DNA of 64,000 bases, taken from contig NZ_DAHXOI010000003.1 in the NCBI RefSeq assembly GCF_027364955.1, positions 124,001-188,000 on the forward strand, written 5' to 3'. The position numbers and the translations under genes were made by a program. Positions 50,126 through 60,000 of this stretch are shown one piece after another (positions within the stretch are counted from its first letter, which is position 1; every line of letters begins with the position of its first letter). Source of the DNA: Ferrimicrobium sp. (GTDB lineage Bacteria; Actinomycetota; Acidimicrobiia; Acidimicrobiales; Acidimicrobiaceae). The notes beneath the pieces are model-generated. The model did no database searches and was not told where the DNA came from. It was given only the letters and a program-made list of their open reading frames with translations.

Positions 50126-50656
50126 ATGTCGCGTAGTTCGGTACTGCTGGACGGGGTTGATGTGGAGCGCGTAGTCGCCCGCATGGCCCATGAGATTATT
50201 GAGCGGCTTCATCTGTCTCCCGCTTCTGCTCGATCTCCCTTGTCGGTTGTTGGAATCCGGTCTGGCGGTGTGTGGTTGGGGCAGAAGCTCAGCGATCGCT
50301 TGATCGAGTATGCGAAACTTGAGATCGCCTTCTCCGAGATCAATATCGCCTCCTTCCGTGATGATCGTCCGAGGACGGCAGTCCTTGACGCGGCAGGGGT
50401 TGACCAACAACTTCCAGCCGAGGGTGGCGTCGTGATCCTCGTCGATGATGTGATCCAGAGTGGGAGGACGGCTCGGGCTGCATTGGAGGCCATTCTCTCG
50501 AACTACCGGCCTGCACTGATTCAATTGGCCGTCCTGGTCGACCGCGGCCATCGGGAACTGCCGATCTGCCCAGATTATGTGGGGAAGAACCTGCCCTCGG
50601 CGCTGTCGGAGTATGTTGCGGTGACTCCTCAGGGTGTCACGATTCATCGGGCATAA
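50126..50656 (+). CDS. pyrR: PyrR bifunctional regulator/uracil phosphoribosyltransferase
   Basis: A 176-residue PRTase-fold RNA-binding attenuator. The PRPP loop is VVILVDDVIQSGRTARAAL, the first loop VVGIRSGGVWLG, and the basic RNA-binding face includes RDDRPR and VDRGHRELP. It binds the element at 50095-50108 in its own leader. The next gene, pyrC, follows after 13 bases; pyrB, which usually intervenes, is absent. Confidence 0.95.
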   Translation: MSRSSVLLDGVDVERVVARMAHEIIERLHLSPASARSPLSVVGIRSGGVWLGQKLSDRLIEYAKLEIAFSEINIASFRDDRPRTAVLDAAGVDQQLPAEGGVVILVDDVIQSGRTARAALEAILSNYRPALIQLAVLVDRGHRELPICPDYVGKNLPSALSEYVAVTPQGVTIHRA

Positions 50657-50669
50657 GGAGGCATTCAGA

Positions 50670-52004
50670 GTGCAGACGCTCTTTACCGATGGGATGGTTT
50701 TTACGGGGCGCGAATTTCGAGCGGCCGATCTCCTCGTGGTAGATGACCGAATCGTCGCGATCGGACCAGGCCTGAGTCGAGGCGATGTTGAACGCATCGT
50801 CGACTGTGAGCAGCGGGTGCTCGCTCCCTCCTTTATCGATCTCCATGCGCATCTGCGGTATCCAGGGATGGGTGAGGTTGACGATCCGGCCAGCATCGCC
50901 GCTGCCGGGCTTGCCGGTGGCTTTGGTGTGATTGTCGCGATGGCCAACACGGTGCCGGCTATCGACTCGCTCCCACGATGGGAGAATGCGTTGGCATCCT
51001 ACGCTGGGCTCCCGGTCGAGGTGGTGCAAGCTGCGGCCGTCACGATGGGCCGTGAGGGTCAGGAGTTGGTGGATTTCGCCGCGCTCGCCCAGGCGGGTGT
51101 GCTGGTGTTTAGTGATGATGGATCCGGTATTCAACGCAGCGATGTGATGCGCGATGCATTGGAGGCATCCGCGTCTTGGGACGTCGTCATCGCGCAACAC
51201 AGTGAGGATGCGCTATTGGCCTCCGGTGGGTCTGTCAACGATGGGCCTTTCGCCCAGGAACTAGGGTTGTCGGTGATACCTGAGGTTGCGGAATCGGTGA
51301 TGGTCGCCCGCGATATCGAGCTGCTCAAGGTCATTCCGGGTCGATTGCATCTTCAGCACGTGACCTCGCGGGAATCGCTCAACCTCTTCCGTCAGGCCAA
51401 ACGTGAGGGCCTACGAATCTCCGCCGAGGTGACGCCTCATCATCTCCTTCTCTCTGATCGATACGTGGCATCGGGAGATCCGAACTTCAAGGTGAATCCT
51501 CCGCTGCGGTCGGTGGCGACGCAGATGGCGTTGGCCCAAGGGTTGCTGGATGGAACCTTTGATGTGATCGCTACGGATCATGCCCCCCATCCTCCGTCTC
51601 GCAAGGATCTCCCCTTCGCTGATGCGGCCTTTGGCATGCTGGGTCTCGCCGAGGCGATGGCGGCCGCTTGGACGGCGCTTGGGCGTGGTTTTGGGGATGA
51701 ACAGGTGCGGGTGGAGTTCGGCCACGAGCCTTCTGGGCCAGCGTGGAAGGCGCTCGGACGGTTGTTGGGTTCGCTTACCTCTGGGCCAGGTCAGATCTTG
51801 GGTCGGTCGATAGCCTTGGAGACTGGCAAGCGTGCTGATCTGGTCGTGATCGATCCCAATCGAGGGCCAAGGGAGGTCCCGAGCCGGTGGTACCGCTCGC
51901 CGAACTCTCCCTATCGCCAGGAGACTCTCATGGGTCGAGTCGATGCGCTTTGGTTGGCGGGTAGGCAGCTGGTCGCAGATGGCGAGGTGATTGTCGGTGT
52001 CTGA
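50670..52004 (+). CDS. pyrC: Dihydroorotase
   Basis: A 444-residue amidohydrolase, type I. The metal site has DLHAHLRYPG (His-x-His), IAQHSED, LQHVTS and IATDHAPHP. It closes the dihydroorotate ring in UMP synthesis. GTG 50670 is chosen, with AAGGAGG eight bases upstream; the frame is open further upstream into pyrR. The GTG start of carA lies within its last codons. Confidence 0.93.
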   Translation: MQTLFTDGMVFTGREFRAADLLVVDDRIVAIGPGLSRGDVERIVDCEQRVLAPSFIDLHAHLRYPGMGEVDDPASIAAAGLAGGFGVIVAMANTVPAIDSLPRWENALASYAGLPVEVVQAAAVTMGREGQELVDFAALAQAGVLVFSDDGSGIQRSDVMRDALEASASWDVVIAQHSEDALLASGGSVNDGPFAQELGLSVIPEVAESVMVARDIELLKVIPGRLHLQHVTSRESLNLFRQAKREGLRISAEVTPHHLLLSDRYVASGDPNFKVNPPLRSVATQMALAQGLLDGTFDVIATDHAPHPPSRKDLPFADAAFGMLGLAEAMAAAWTALGRGFGDEQVRVEFGHEPSGPAWKALGRLLGSLTSGPGQILGRSIALETGKRADLVVIDPNRGPREVPSRWYRSPNSPYRQETLMGRVDALWLAGRQLVADGEVIVGV

Positions 52005-53259
52005 GGGTAGGCGCAACGAGGATGATGCTTCACCGCTCGAGCAGCGAAGGGAGCACCCCCACCCCGATCTTGGAGCCCAAGATTCCTCGAGGTACGTAGG
52101 ATTCGAGCGGTTCAAGGACGAGGATCTGCACACGACACCGGGTTGGCTCGTTCTCAAAGACGGCACCCGCTTCCCTGGTGAGTTTGTGCACACATCTCTC
52201 TCTGCCACGCCAGAGCCGGTTACGGCTGAGGTGGTCTTCAATACAGCGATGAGTGGGTACCAAGAGGTGATCAGTGACCCCTCGTACTACGGTCAGATGG
52301 TCTGTTTCACGACCGCCCAGCTCGGCAACTACGGGGTGACCGCGGCTGATTTCCAGAGTGAGAGGGTCTGGGTGGGGGCGGTGCTCGCGCCGCGCTACAC
52401 CACCCGCGTCTCGAACTTTGCGGCTGAGCGTTCCCTCCTCGAGGTGCTGGAACTAGCTGGAGTGCCACTCTTTGTGAACTTCGATGCGCGTGCCCTGGTG
52501 CGCCATCTTCGCGATGTGGGTGCGATTCCAGGCCGGTTGACGACCGAGGATCCAGAGGTGGCCTTTGCCCAGGTCCGTGAGGCCGTCGGTACCGACGGCA
52601 AGAACCTGGTCGACGAGGTGTCGACGAGGTCGGGGTATACCATCGCACCGCTCGCTGGGTCTCCGGCTGGGTCGATGGCGCGACTTGTGGTGATCGACTA
52701 CGGGATCAAACGGGCGATGTTAGCAAGCTTGCGGGGTCCGTGGGAGATCGTGGTGGTCAACGCGGCTCTTTCCGCGAACCAGATCCGTTCCCTTAATCCC
52801 TCGGCGGTGTTTCTCTCCAATGGACCCGGCGATCCAGGTGCACTCGGAGAGAAGGTCGATACCATCGCTGCGCTCTTGGGGGAGGTGCCGGTTGCCGGGA
52901 TCTGTCTCGGCCACCAGTTGCTCGGTCTGGCCCTTGGTGCTACGACCTACAAGCTCAGGTTTGGACATCACGGTTCCAATCATCCGGTTGCACTTCTCGA
53001 TGATCATCGGGTTGCAATCACCGCGCAGAACCACAACTATGCCGTCGATGAGACCTCGCTCGCCGATCTATCGGTGAAGGTGGAGGTCACCCATCGCAAC
53101 CTCTTCGATGGTGTGGTCGAGGGCTTTCGCTGTCCCGAGCTACGGGCGCTCAGTGTCCAGTATCATCCGGAGGCGGCCCCTGGTCCCCTCGAGGAGCGCC
53201 GTTCGATGGCCGCTGCAATCGCTGGACTCATCGGCGAGGAAGGTAGCGCACATGCCTAG
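51997..53259 (+). CDS. carA: Carbamoyl-phosphate synthase small subunit
   Basis: A 420-residue glutaminase subunit. The family core begins near residue 48 ([14 protein letters not shown]); the 47 residues before it are charged and unusual, but no closer ATG, GTG or TTG start is available. The class I amidotransferase triad is visible in [10 protein letters not shown] (Cys) and [10 protein letters not shown] (His, Glu). Start GTG 51997 follows GAGGTGA and overlaps pyrC by eight bases. Confidence 0.93.
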   Translation: MSEGRRNEDDASPLEQRREHPHPDLGAQDSSRYVGFERFKDEDLHTTPGWLVLKDGTRFPGEFVHTSLSATPEPVTAEVVFNTAMSGYQEVISDPSYYGQMVCFTTAQLGNYGVTAADFQSERVWVGAVLAPRYTTRVSNFAAERSLLEVLELAGVPLFVNFDARALVRHLRDVGAIPGRLTTEDPEVAFAQVREAVGTDGKNLVDEVSTRSGYTIAPLAGSPAGSMARLVVIDYGIKRAMLASLRGPWEIVVVNAALSANQIRSLNPSAVFLSNGPGDPGALGEKVDTIAALLGEVPVAGICLGHQLLGLALGATTYKLRFGHHGSNHPVALLDDHRVAITAQNHNYAVDETSLADLSVKVEVTHRNLFDGVVEGFRCPELRALSVQYHPEAAPGPLEERRSMAAAIAGLIGEEGSAHA

Positions 53260-56200
53260 GGTCACGGGGATCGCATCGGTGTTGGTGATCGGGTCAGGAC
53301 CTATCGTGATTGGCCAAGCTAGCGAGTTTGACTACTCCGGTGTGCAGGCCTGTCGGGTCCTCCGCGAGGAAGGCATTCGGGTGATTCTGGCCAACTCCAA
53401 CCCGGCGACCATCATGACCGATCCTGAGTTCGCAGATGCGACCTATCTCGAACCCCTCACCCTGGACGTCATGATCAAGATCATCGCAAGAGAACGGCCC
53501 GATGCCTTGCTCCCGACACTCGGTGGCCAGACCGCACTGAATCTCGCGATGGAACTTGACGCTAGTGGAACCCTTGCGCGCTATGGCGTGCAGATGATCG
53601 GTGCGAAGCCGGAGGCGATTCAGGTCGCTGAGAGTCGTGAGGACTTCAAACAACTCCTGATCTCGATGGGTTATGAGCAGGCCACCATCAAGGGTGGCAT
53701 CGCTCGTTCCATGGAGGACGCGAGGGGTATTGTTACCAGCCTCGGCTTCCCGGTGATGCTGCGGCCATCCTTCATTTTGGGTGGAGCAGGCACGGGTATT
53801 GCCCACTCAGAGGAGGAGTTCCAGTTGATGATGGAGGCCGGTCTGCAGGCCTCTCCGGTCAACGAAGTGCTCATCGAGGAGTCGATCGCCGGCTGGAAGG
53901 AGTTCGAACTCGAGGTCATGCGCGACGCCAAGGATAACTGTGTCGTCGTCTGCTCAATCGAGAATGTTGACCCTATGGGGGTCCACACTGGGGACTCCAT
54001 CACGGTGGCGCCGATCCAGACGCTGACAGATACGCAGTACCAGGAGATGCGCTCACTCTCCTTCGCGGTACTGCGCGGGGTGGGTGTCGAGACCGGTGGA
54101 TCCAATGTCCAGTTCGCCGTCGACCCCGCTACCGGTCGGATGGTCGTCGTGGAGATGAACCCTCGGGTATCGCGCTCCTCGGCCTTGGCCTCGAAGGCGA
54201 CGGGCTTCCCGATCGCGAAGATCGCAACCAAGCTTGCCCTCGGCTATACCCTCGATGAGATTCGCAACGATATCACGGTGGTGACACCAGCGAGTTTTGA
54301 GCCAGCGCTTGACTATGTGGTGGTGAAGATCCCACGCTGGGTCTTTGAGAAGTTCGAGGGAGTTCCCGAGGTACTATCGACGTCGATGCAGTCCGTTGGT
54401 GAGGCGATGGCGATTGGCCGTAGTTTTGCCGAGGCGCTCCAAAAGGCACTCCGTTCGATTGAGCGCTCGCGGGACGGACTCAACGCTGACGAAGGTGAGC
54501 GGCCCTTTCGGCAGTTGCGTGATGAGGAGCTGCGTAAAGAGTTGGCGATCGCCTCGCCGAGTCGTATCTTCTTGGTCGCGGAGGCGCTCTATCGTGGCTT
54601 GGGCATCGAAGAGGTGCACGCCACGACACGTATCGACCGTTGGTTTCTGGGCGAGATCGATCGCATCGTTCGCATTCGGCGTTGGTTAGAGGGTCTCTCG
54701 GGAGACCTCGCGAACTTCGGCCGTCGTGAGCTGCTCACCGCGAGGCGTGCCGGTTTCGGCGATGCACAGCTGGGGTATCTCTTTGGGGTTGACCCATCGC
54801 AGGTGCGGTCGCACCGTCTCGCCCTGGGGCTGGCGACGACCTACCAATCCGTTGACACCTGTGCAGGAGAGTTCGAGGCCCACACTCCCTACTTCTACTC
54901 CTCCAATGAGGAAGCGACAGAGGTCACCGGGTTTGAGGCCCCGACGGTGATCATCCTCGGCTCTGGTCCGAATCGGATCGGTCAAGGGATTGAGTTTGAC
55001 TACTGCTGCGTGCACGCGAGCTTCGCACTCCAGGAGATGGGGTACCGCACGGTGATGGTGAACTCCAATCCTGAGACGGTCTCGACCGATTATGACACCT
55101 CCTCACGGCTCTACATGGAGCCGTTGGCGCTCGAACACGTCTTAGACGTGATCGAGACTGAGCGGGCGCAGTCGGATCTACGCGGGGTCTTTGTCGCCTT
55201 CGGCGGGCAGACACCCCTCAAACTCGCTCGCCACCTCGATCCGGAGCTGATCCTTGGCACCTCTGGTGCTGCGATCGACCGTGCAGAGGATCGCAACCGG
55301 TGGTCTGCGTTATGTGAGTCGTTGGGTATTCTCCAGCCACCCGGAGCTACGGTGACGAACCTTGAGGAGGCACTCGCAGCGGCGGCCAAGGTCGGTTACC
55401 CGGTACTCATTCGCCCTTCGTATGTGCTTGGTGGTCGGGCGATGGAGATCGTGGCCAACGAGGCTGACCTGCGTCATAGCTTCGCTCGCCTTGCTTCGCT
55501 CGCCGATGAGGGCCAGATCTCGCAGTCGCGCCCCGTGCTGATCGACCGGTTTCTCGAGGATGCGATCGAGGTGGATGTCGACGCCGTGCGTGACAGCACG
55601 GGAGAGGTGCTGATCGGCGGCATCATGGAGCACGTCGAGGAGGCTGGGATCCATTCTGGTGATTCGGCCTGCGTTCTGCCACCGGTGACGCTGAGCCCGA
55701 CGGTGTTGGCACGGGTCGAAGAGATCATACGAGCGGTGGCCAACGAGCTAGAGGTCGTGGGACTCATCAATATGCAGTTTGGTATCAAGGATGAGACGGT
55801 CTATGTGATCGAAGCCAATCCGCGTGCCTCTCGAACCGTTCCCTTCGTCGCCAAGGCCACCGGCATCCCCTTGGCTAAGATTGCGGCGCGGGTGATGGTG
55901 GGAGAGACCCTTGCCCAGCTGCGGGCTAGCGGAGTTCCGACCGTTCGACGCGGTTCGCACTACTCGGTGAAAGAGGCGGTCCTCCCCTTCCATCGCTTCC
56001 CAGGAGCTGATTCGTTGTTAGGCCCCGAGATGCGCTCGACCGGCGAGGTGATGGGGGTTGATACGACCTTTGAGCTCGCTTTTGCAAAATCACAGATCGC
56101 CGCCGGTACCGTGCTGCCCCATGACGGTATGGTCTTTCTGTCCCTTGCAAATCGAGACAAGGCGAGTGGCTTAGCTCTGGCTCGGCAGCTCGTTGATCTC

Positions 56201-56554
56201 GGTTTCACACTCGCTGCGACCTATGGCACCGCAGGCTTTCTTCGCAGCAACCAGGTCCCGATCGAGATCCTTGTTGACAAGGTGCACGAGGAGCGGGTCA
56301 AAGATGTCGGCACTGCTCGGGACGGCTCGGTCGACGCTGTCTGGTTGTTGAACTCGAGGCAGGTCGTCTTGGTCATCAACACACCGGAGGGTTCGGGTCC
56401 GAGGGTTGATGGCCAGCGCATACGAGCGAGCGCGCAACGCCTTCGGGTGCCCTGTATCACGACGATGTCAGCCGCGCTGGCGGCTCTCGGTGGGATTCGT
56501 GCACTACGGGCCTCCGGGTACGCGGTGGCACCAATTCAGGAGTATCACGGGTGA
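53252..56554 (+). CDS. carB: Carbamoyl-phosphate synthase large subunit
   Basis: A 1100-residue synthetase with two ATP-grasp halves. [20 protein letters not shown] marks the first, and [20 protein letters not shown] the second. [40 protein letters not shown] and [20 protein letters not shown] are the ATP-site motifs, and the last 140 residues form the MGS-like regulatory domain. The real start is ATG 53252 ([12 protein letters not shown]), which overlaps carA by eight bases; the frame's earlier ATG lies inside carA. Confidence 0.96.
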   Translation: MPRVTGIASVLVIGSGPIVIGQASEFDYSGVQACRVLREEGIRVILANSNPATIMTDPEFADATYLEPLTLDVMIKIIARERPDALLPTLGGQTALNLAMELDASGTLARYGVQMIGAKPEAIQVAESREDFKQLLISMGYEQATIKGGIARSMEDARGIVTSLGFPVMLRPSFILGGAGTGIAHSEEEFQLMMEAGLQASPVNEVLIEESIAGWKEFELEVMRDAKDNCVVVCSIENVDPMGVHTGDSITVAPIQTLTDTQYQEMRSLSFAVLRGVGVETGGSNVQFAVDPATGRMVVVEMNPRVSRSSALASKATGFPIAKIATKLALGYTLDEIRNDITVVTPASFEPALDYVVVKIPRWVFEKFEGVPEVLSTSMQSVGEAMAIGRSFAEALQKALRSIERSRDGLNADEGERPFRQLRDEELRKELAIASPSRIFLVAEALYRGLGIEEVHATTRIDRWFLGEIDRIVRIRRWLEGLSGDLANFGRRELLTARRAGFGDAQLGYLFGVDPSQVRSHRLALGLATTYQSVDTCAGEFEAHTPYFYSSNEEATEVTGFEAPTVIILGSGPNRIGQGIEFDYCCVHASFALQEMGYRTVMVNSNPETVSTDYDTSSRLYMEPLALEHVLDVIETERAQSDLRGVFVAFGGQTPLKLARHLDPELILGTSGAAIDRAEDRNRWSALCESLGILQPPGATVTNLEEALAAAAKVGYPVLIRPSYVLGGRAMEIVANEADLRHSFARLASLADEGQISQSRPVLIDRFLEDAIEVDVDAVRDSTGEVLIGGIMEHVEEAGIHSGDSACVLPPVTLSPTVLARVEEIIRAVANELEVVGLINMQFGIKDETVYVIEANPRASRTVPFVAKATGIPLAKIAARVMVGETLAQLRASGVPTVRRGSHYSVKEAVLPFHRFPGADSLLGPEMRSTGEVMGVDTTFELAFAKSQIAAGTVLPHDGMVFLSLANRDKASGLALARQLVDLGFTLAATYGTAGFLRSNQVPIEILVDKVHEERVKDVGTARDGSVDAVWLLNSRQVVLVINTPEGSGPRVDGQRIRASAQRLRVPCITTMSAALAALGGIRALRASGYAVAPIQEYHG

Positions 56555-57477
56555 CCGAGGCGGTTGACCTGAGTGTCACCCTCGGTACGCAGCGTCTGCA
56601 GAACCCTATTATGACGGCTGCGGGCACCGCAGGTTATGGGGTTGAGTTCTCCAACGTCATCGATCTCAGCGCGCTGGGCGCCCATGTGGTCAAGTCGCTC
56701 GCTATCTTTGCACACGAGGGTAATCCGAGGCCACGACTGGCACCCTTGCCAGGTGGCATGTTGAACGCGGTGGGATTGCCAGGTCCTGGTGTTCGGGGTT
56801 GGTTGCGCGAGTACTATCCTTCACTGCTCCGCTCAGGTGCGAACGTTGGGGTGAGTATTTGGGGGAGGACCATCGACGAGTATGTCGAAGCGCTCGAGGT
56901 GTTGCTCGTGGGAGCTCCAGAGATCGCCTTTGTCGAGCTCAATATCTCCTGTCCGAACACTGAAGCAGGAGATCGGCTCTTTGCCCATGATGCGAAGGCA
57001 ACCACGGCTATTGTTTCTCGATGTCGGCGGGTCTGCACCCAGGACCTGTTCGTCAAGCTCTCTCCCAATACCGAGCACGTGGTCGAGGTCGCAGCCGCGG
57101 CAATAGAGGCCGGGGCGAGCGGTCTCGTCGCCATCAACACCGTCTTTGGGCAGTGGTTGCGAGGTGGGGGGCCAGCGCTCGGTACCGCCAGGGGTGGCGG
57201 TCTCTCTGGCTCGCAAATTCATGGAATCGCTTTGCGTATTGTTGCCGACCTACGAGCCCGCTTCCCTGATATTCCTATCGTTGGAGTAGGCGGTATTAGT
57301 ACCGTGGATACGGTTATTAGTATGCTGGCGGTAGGGGCGAATGCTGTCCAAATCGGGACGGCCAACTTCGTCGATCCTCGCCGTCCGCAATTGCTTGTGG
57401 AAGAGCTAGCGGCTAGGCTGAGAAGCGTCGGTAAGGATTCTCTTCGCGAATATCTGATGGGTCTGCGAAGCTCGTAG
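56551..57477 (+). CDS. pyrD: Dihydroorotate dehydrogenase, class 1B-like
   Basis: A 308-residue FMN enzyme oxidising dihydroorotate. The catalytic Cys is in [12 protein letters not shown], the class 1 signature; class 2 enzymes have Ser here. [24 protein letters not shown] and [11 protein letters not shown] bind orotate and FMN. Class 1B enzymes normally require the PyrK electron-transfer subunit, which is not next to this gene. The start is GTG 56551, overlapping carB by four bases (GTGA). Confidence 0.93.
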   Translation: MTEAVDLSVTLGTQRLQNPIMTAAGTAGYGVEFSNVIDLSALGAHVVKSLAIFAHEGNPRPRLAPLPGGMLNAVGLPGPGVRGWLREYYPSLLRSGANVGVSIWGRTIDEYVEALEVLLVGAPEIAFVELNISCPNTEAGDRLFAHDAKATTAIVSRCRRVCTQDLFVKLSPNTEHVVEVAAAAIEAGASGLVAINTVFGQWLRGGGPALGTARGGGLSGSQIHGIALRIVADLRARFPDIPIVGVGGISTVDTVISMLAVGANAVQIGTANFVDPRRPQLLVEELAARLRSVGKDSLREYLMGLRSS

Positions 57478-57680
57478 CTGCTTCGTTTCGCCTCGTGGGC
57501 AAGCGGTCGCACAGATGGCTCAAGAGGCGTGGGTGTTGCGAGCGGACTTGATGGTGAGTGGGGCATCTTGCGAGGTGGAGTGCCTTTCGCCAAAAGCTGT
57601 GAACTGGAGCCGTGTTGTGCGAGCGGCGCTCGAGGTGGCTCATGGAGAAGGCGGCTGACACTGGGAGGATGTCGATCATC

Positions 57681-57710
57681 TTGGCAGTGCATGAAGTCCT
57701 TAGGTAGGGT
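57681..57710 (+). promoter_or_regulatory. Putative promoter of pyrF-mihF
   Basis: TTGGCA at 57681-57686 and TAGGGT at 57705-57710 with an 18-base spacer, 26 bases before the pyrF ATG. The 260-bp gap after pyrD contains no gene that I can support. Confidence 0.4.
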
Positions 57711-57736
57711 AGCGAGAGGGAGTGATGGGAGAAGCA

Positions 57737-58423
57737 ATGCATGCACCAACACGAGAACGCTTTGCGTTAGCGTTGGATCGTGATGACGCCGTCGCGGCGC
57801 TTCGATTGGCGAGTGGTCTTCGCGAGTATTTTGCGATTGCGAAGGTGGGTCTGGAACTATTCACGGCAGCCGGTCCCTCGGTGGTTTTTGCGCTCAGGGA
57901 GGCAGGGTTCAGGGTTTTTATCGATCTTAAGCTCCACGATATTCCTACGACAGTGTATCGTAGTGCTCGTGTCTTGGGGTCACTCGGACCGGCCTTTGTC
58001 ACCATGCACGCCGTTGGCGGTGTAGAGATGTTGCGCATGGGTGTCCAGGGGTTGATGGAGGGTGCGACCAATGCAGGGGAGGATATGCCCATTGCCCTGG
58101 CGGTAACGGTCTTGACCTCCGAGCCAACCGAGGAGGAGGGCCGGCTTGAGACGCGCATCTCGACGGCGCTCGCGGCAGGCGTCCAGGGTTACGTTGCAGG
58201 CGCAGAGGATCTGGGCGTGACAAGGAAAGTTGCACCGAGGATGATCTCGATGGTCCCTGGTATTCGTGCAGCGGGTGGCCCGGCTCACGATCAGACACGT
58301 TCGGCCACCGTCAAGGAGGCCTTCGCAGCGGGAGCCGACTATCTCGTCATCGGGAGGATGATCACCGAGGCAGCGGATCCGATCGCGGTCGCAGCGTCCC
58401 TCCTGACGGGACTCGAAGGGTAA
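57737..58423 (+). CDS. pyrF: Orotidine 5'-phosphate decarboxylase
   Basis: A 228-residue TIM-barrel decarboxylase forming UMP. The catalytic charged array is FIDLKLHDIPTTV (Lys and the two Asp). ALALDRDD opens the barrel, and MVPGIRAAGGPAHDQTRSATV with LVIGRMIT closes the phosphate site. ATG 57737 with GGGAGAAG upstream is preferred over GTG 57722 or ATG 57725. The next gene, mihF, follows after 71 bases, the common actinobacterial order. Confidence 0.93.
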   Translation: MHAPTRERFALALDRDDAVAALRLASGLREYFAIAKVGLELFTAAGPSVVFALREAGFRVFIDLKLHDIPTTVYRSARVLGSLGPAFVTMHAVGGVEMLRMGVQGLMEGATNAGEDMPIALAVTVLTSEPTEEEGRLETRISTALAAGVQGYVAGAEDLGVTRKVAPRMISMVPGIRAAGGPAHDQTRSATVKEAFAAGADYLVIGRMITEAADPIAVAASLLTGLEG

Positions 58424-58494
58424 GAAAGCTGGGTTTTTACTGTTTTCTTGTCAAAACGGTCCCTTTGTGCCCTGGTGTCTGCTAATTTGCGGTT

Positions 58495-58830
58495 ATGCCA
58501 TTGCCACCACAGTTGACACCAGAACAGAGGGCCGCAGCACTTGCAAAGGGTGCTGAGGTGAGAAGGGCCCGTGCCGAGGTGAAGGAACGCCTGAAGTTAG
58601 GGAGCTTGCCACTAGCGGACTTGCTCGCTGACGCTGAGAACGATGAGGTCGTCGGGAGGATGAAGGTGCTTTCGGTGCTTGAATCGCTTCCAGGGATCGG
58701 TAAGGTCAAGGCCCGTAGGATTATGGAAGATATCGGCATCGCCGAGACTCGACGTGTCCAGGGGCTAGGAGCGGTGCAGCGCAAGCGTCTCATTGAGGAG
58801 ACCAAACGCAAGCCTCCCGTCGAGGAGTAG
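58495..58830 (+). CDS. mihF: Actinobacterial integration host factor (mIHF)
   Basis: A 111-residue nucleoid protein. Helical N-terminus (LTPEQRAAALAKGAEVRRARAEVK) is followed by the helix-two-turn-helix DNA-binding segment with ESLPGIGKVKARRIMEDIGI and RRVQGLGAVQRKRLI. It is essential in mycobacteria and bends DNA. It occurs next to gmk, as in other actinobacteria. Confidence 0.95.
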   Translation: MPLPPQLTPEQRAAALAKGAEVRRARAEVKERLKLGSLPLADLLADAENDEVVGRMKVLSVLESLPGIGKVKARRIMEDIGIAETRRVQGLGAVQRKRLIEETKRKPPVEE

Positions 58831-58841
58831 GATCAGGGCCA

Positions 58842-59393
58842 CTGATCGTCGTCCTCTGTGGACCCGGAGGGGTCGGTAAGGGGACGGTCGCAGGTGAGGT
58901 GGTCAAACGACTTCCGGTATTGTCACTCTCTCGGTCGTGGACGACCAGGGAAGCCAGACCCGGTGAGTCGGCCGATGCCTATACGTTCGTGAACCGCGAG
59001 CAGTTCTTAGCGGCTGCTCGCGATGGCTTCTTTCTGGAGTGGGAAGAGTTCAACGGGAATCTCTATGGGACCCCGCGTGTCTCTCCTCAGCCTGGAAGCG
59101 TGCTCCTTTTGGAGATCGATGCCAAGGGAGCGCGTACGGTCCGACACCTCTCGCCCGCTGCGCTGATCATCGGCCTTGAACCACCTTCGTTGGCGACGTT
59201 AGGTGAACGGATGGCCCAGCGAGGTGATGACTCCCGCCATATTGAGCGTCGGCTTGCCATTGCCGCCGAAGAGATGAGCGTCGCGCGAGAAGTCGCCGAT
59301 TGGATAGTCATCAACAACGACCTTTCCGATACTGTCGATGCGGTGGTAGAGAGGATCCAGGCTTGGCTTATTATCCATAGGGAGAACGGCTGA
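58842..59393 (+). CDS. gmk: Guanylate kinase with apparent CTG start
   Basis: A protein of about 183 residues phosphorylating GMP. Walker A lies in VLCGPGGVGKGT. SRSWTTREARPGE is the GMP-binding loop, and GFFLEWEEFNGNLYG and LEIDAKGARTVR complete the family pattern. The in-frame region between the preceding stop (58794-58796) and the P-loop contains no ATG, GTG or TTG. CTG 58842 is the best candidate, with AGGA nine bases upstream; ATC 58845 is an alternative. The first canonical codon, GTG 58899, would remove the P-loop and cannot give a working enzyme. It lies 11 bases after mihF and likely depends on translational coupling. Confidence 0.85.
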   Translation: MIVVLCGPGGVGKGTVAGEVVKRLPVLSLSRSWTTREARPGESADAYTFVNREQFLAAARDGFFLEWEEFNGNLYGTPRVSPQPGSVLLLEIDAKGARTVRHLSPAALIIGLEPPSLATLGERMAQRGDDSRHIERRLAIAAEEMSVAREVADWIVINNDLSDTVDAVVERIQAWLIIHRENG

Positions 59394-59702
59394 CGCCGGG
59401 CATGGCTAGGTACAACCGGTGACATCACTAGGTGCGCAGCGTGCCGCTTGCCGTACCATCGATGCCAACCTGATGATGCCAAACCTGAGGGTGCTGGCCG
59501 ACACGGTTGCTCTACGGATTGAGCCACCACGAGGATGGGCAGTGTCCCGAGTCGGTTGGTGTTGAGTTGGGATGCGTCTCGCCGGCGAGTGGTGTCAGCT
59601 GGTTTGCCGGTGATAAAGCACTAGGATTAATGAGACATGGGTGGCCTGTGGTTTGTGTCGCTCGCCTGACCAGTAGTCTTCGACCACATTGAGGAGTTAA
59701 CT
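59394..59702. other. Intergenic region between gmk and rpoZ
   Basis: About 310 bp without a supportable gene. A 61-codon frame inside (59507-59692) has no similarity or good start. The end holds GAGGAG six bases before the rpoZ ATG. A promoter for rpoZ probably lies here, but I cannot place it with confidence. Confidence 0.5.
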
Positions 59703-59987
59703 ATGGAACGTTCGAGATCGATGCTTATGCCACCGATCGAGGTTCTCCTCGAAGAGACGGGATCGAAGTTCATCCTCGTCTCTCTCGCAGCGAAGCGAGC
59801 TCGCCAGATCAATGAGTACCGCAGTCGGCTCGGCGATGGTCTCGGAACACTGATCCCACCGCAGATGGAGTCCGATGCTGCGAAGTCACTCTCGCTCGCC
59901 TTCGACGAGATCGCTGCCGGTAAGATCGTCCCCGAGTTTCGCGAGGAAGTAGTCGAGGAGCCGATCGACGACGACGAACCAGAGTAG
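59703..59987 (+). CDS. rpoZ: RNA polymerase omega subunit
   Basis: A 94-residue omega subunit. MPPIEVLLEETGSKFILVSLAAKRARQINEYR is the conserved core that clamps the beta-prime C-terminus (split here by length, with AAKRARQIN diagnostic). LSLAFDEIAAGKI and an acidic tail follow. GAGGAG lies six bases before the ATG. Two tandem TAG stops end it. coaBC follows immediately in the +1 frame. Confidence 0.93.
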   Translation: MERSRSMLMPPIEVLLEETGSKFILVSLAAKRARQINEYRSRLGDGLGTLIPPQMESDAAKSLSLAFDEIAAGKIVPEFREEVVEEPIDDDEPE

Positions 59988-60000
59988 TAGTCGCAGCCCG

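Noticed and set aside
57529-57783. 85-codon frame between pyrD and pyrF
   Set aside because: It runs into pyrF in another frame, has a biased Gly/Arg/Cys composition and no similarity that I recognise.
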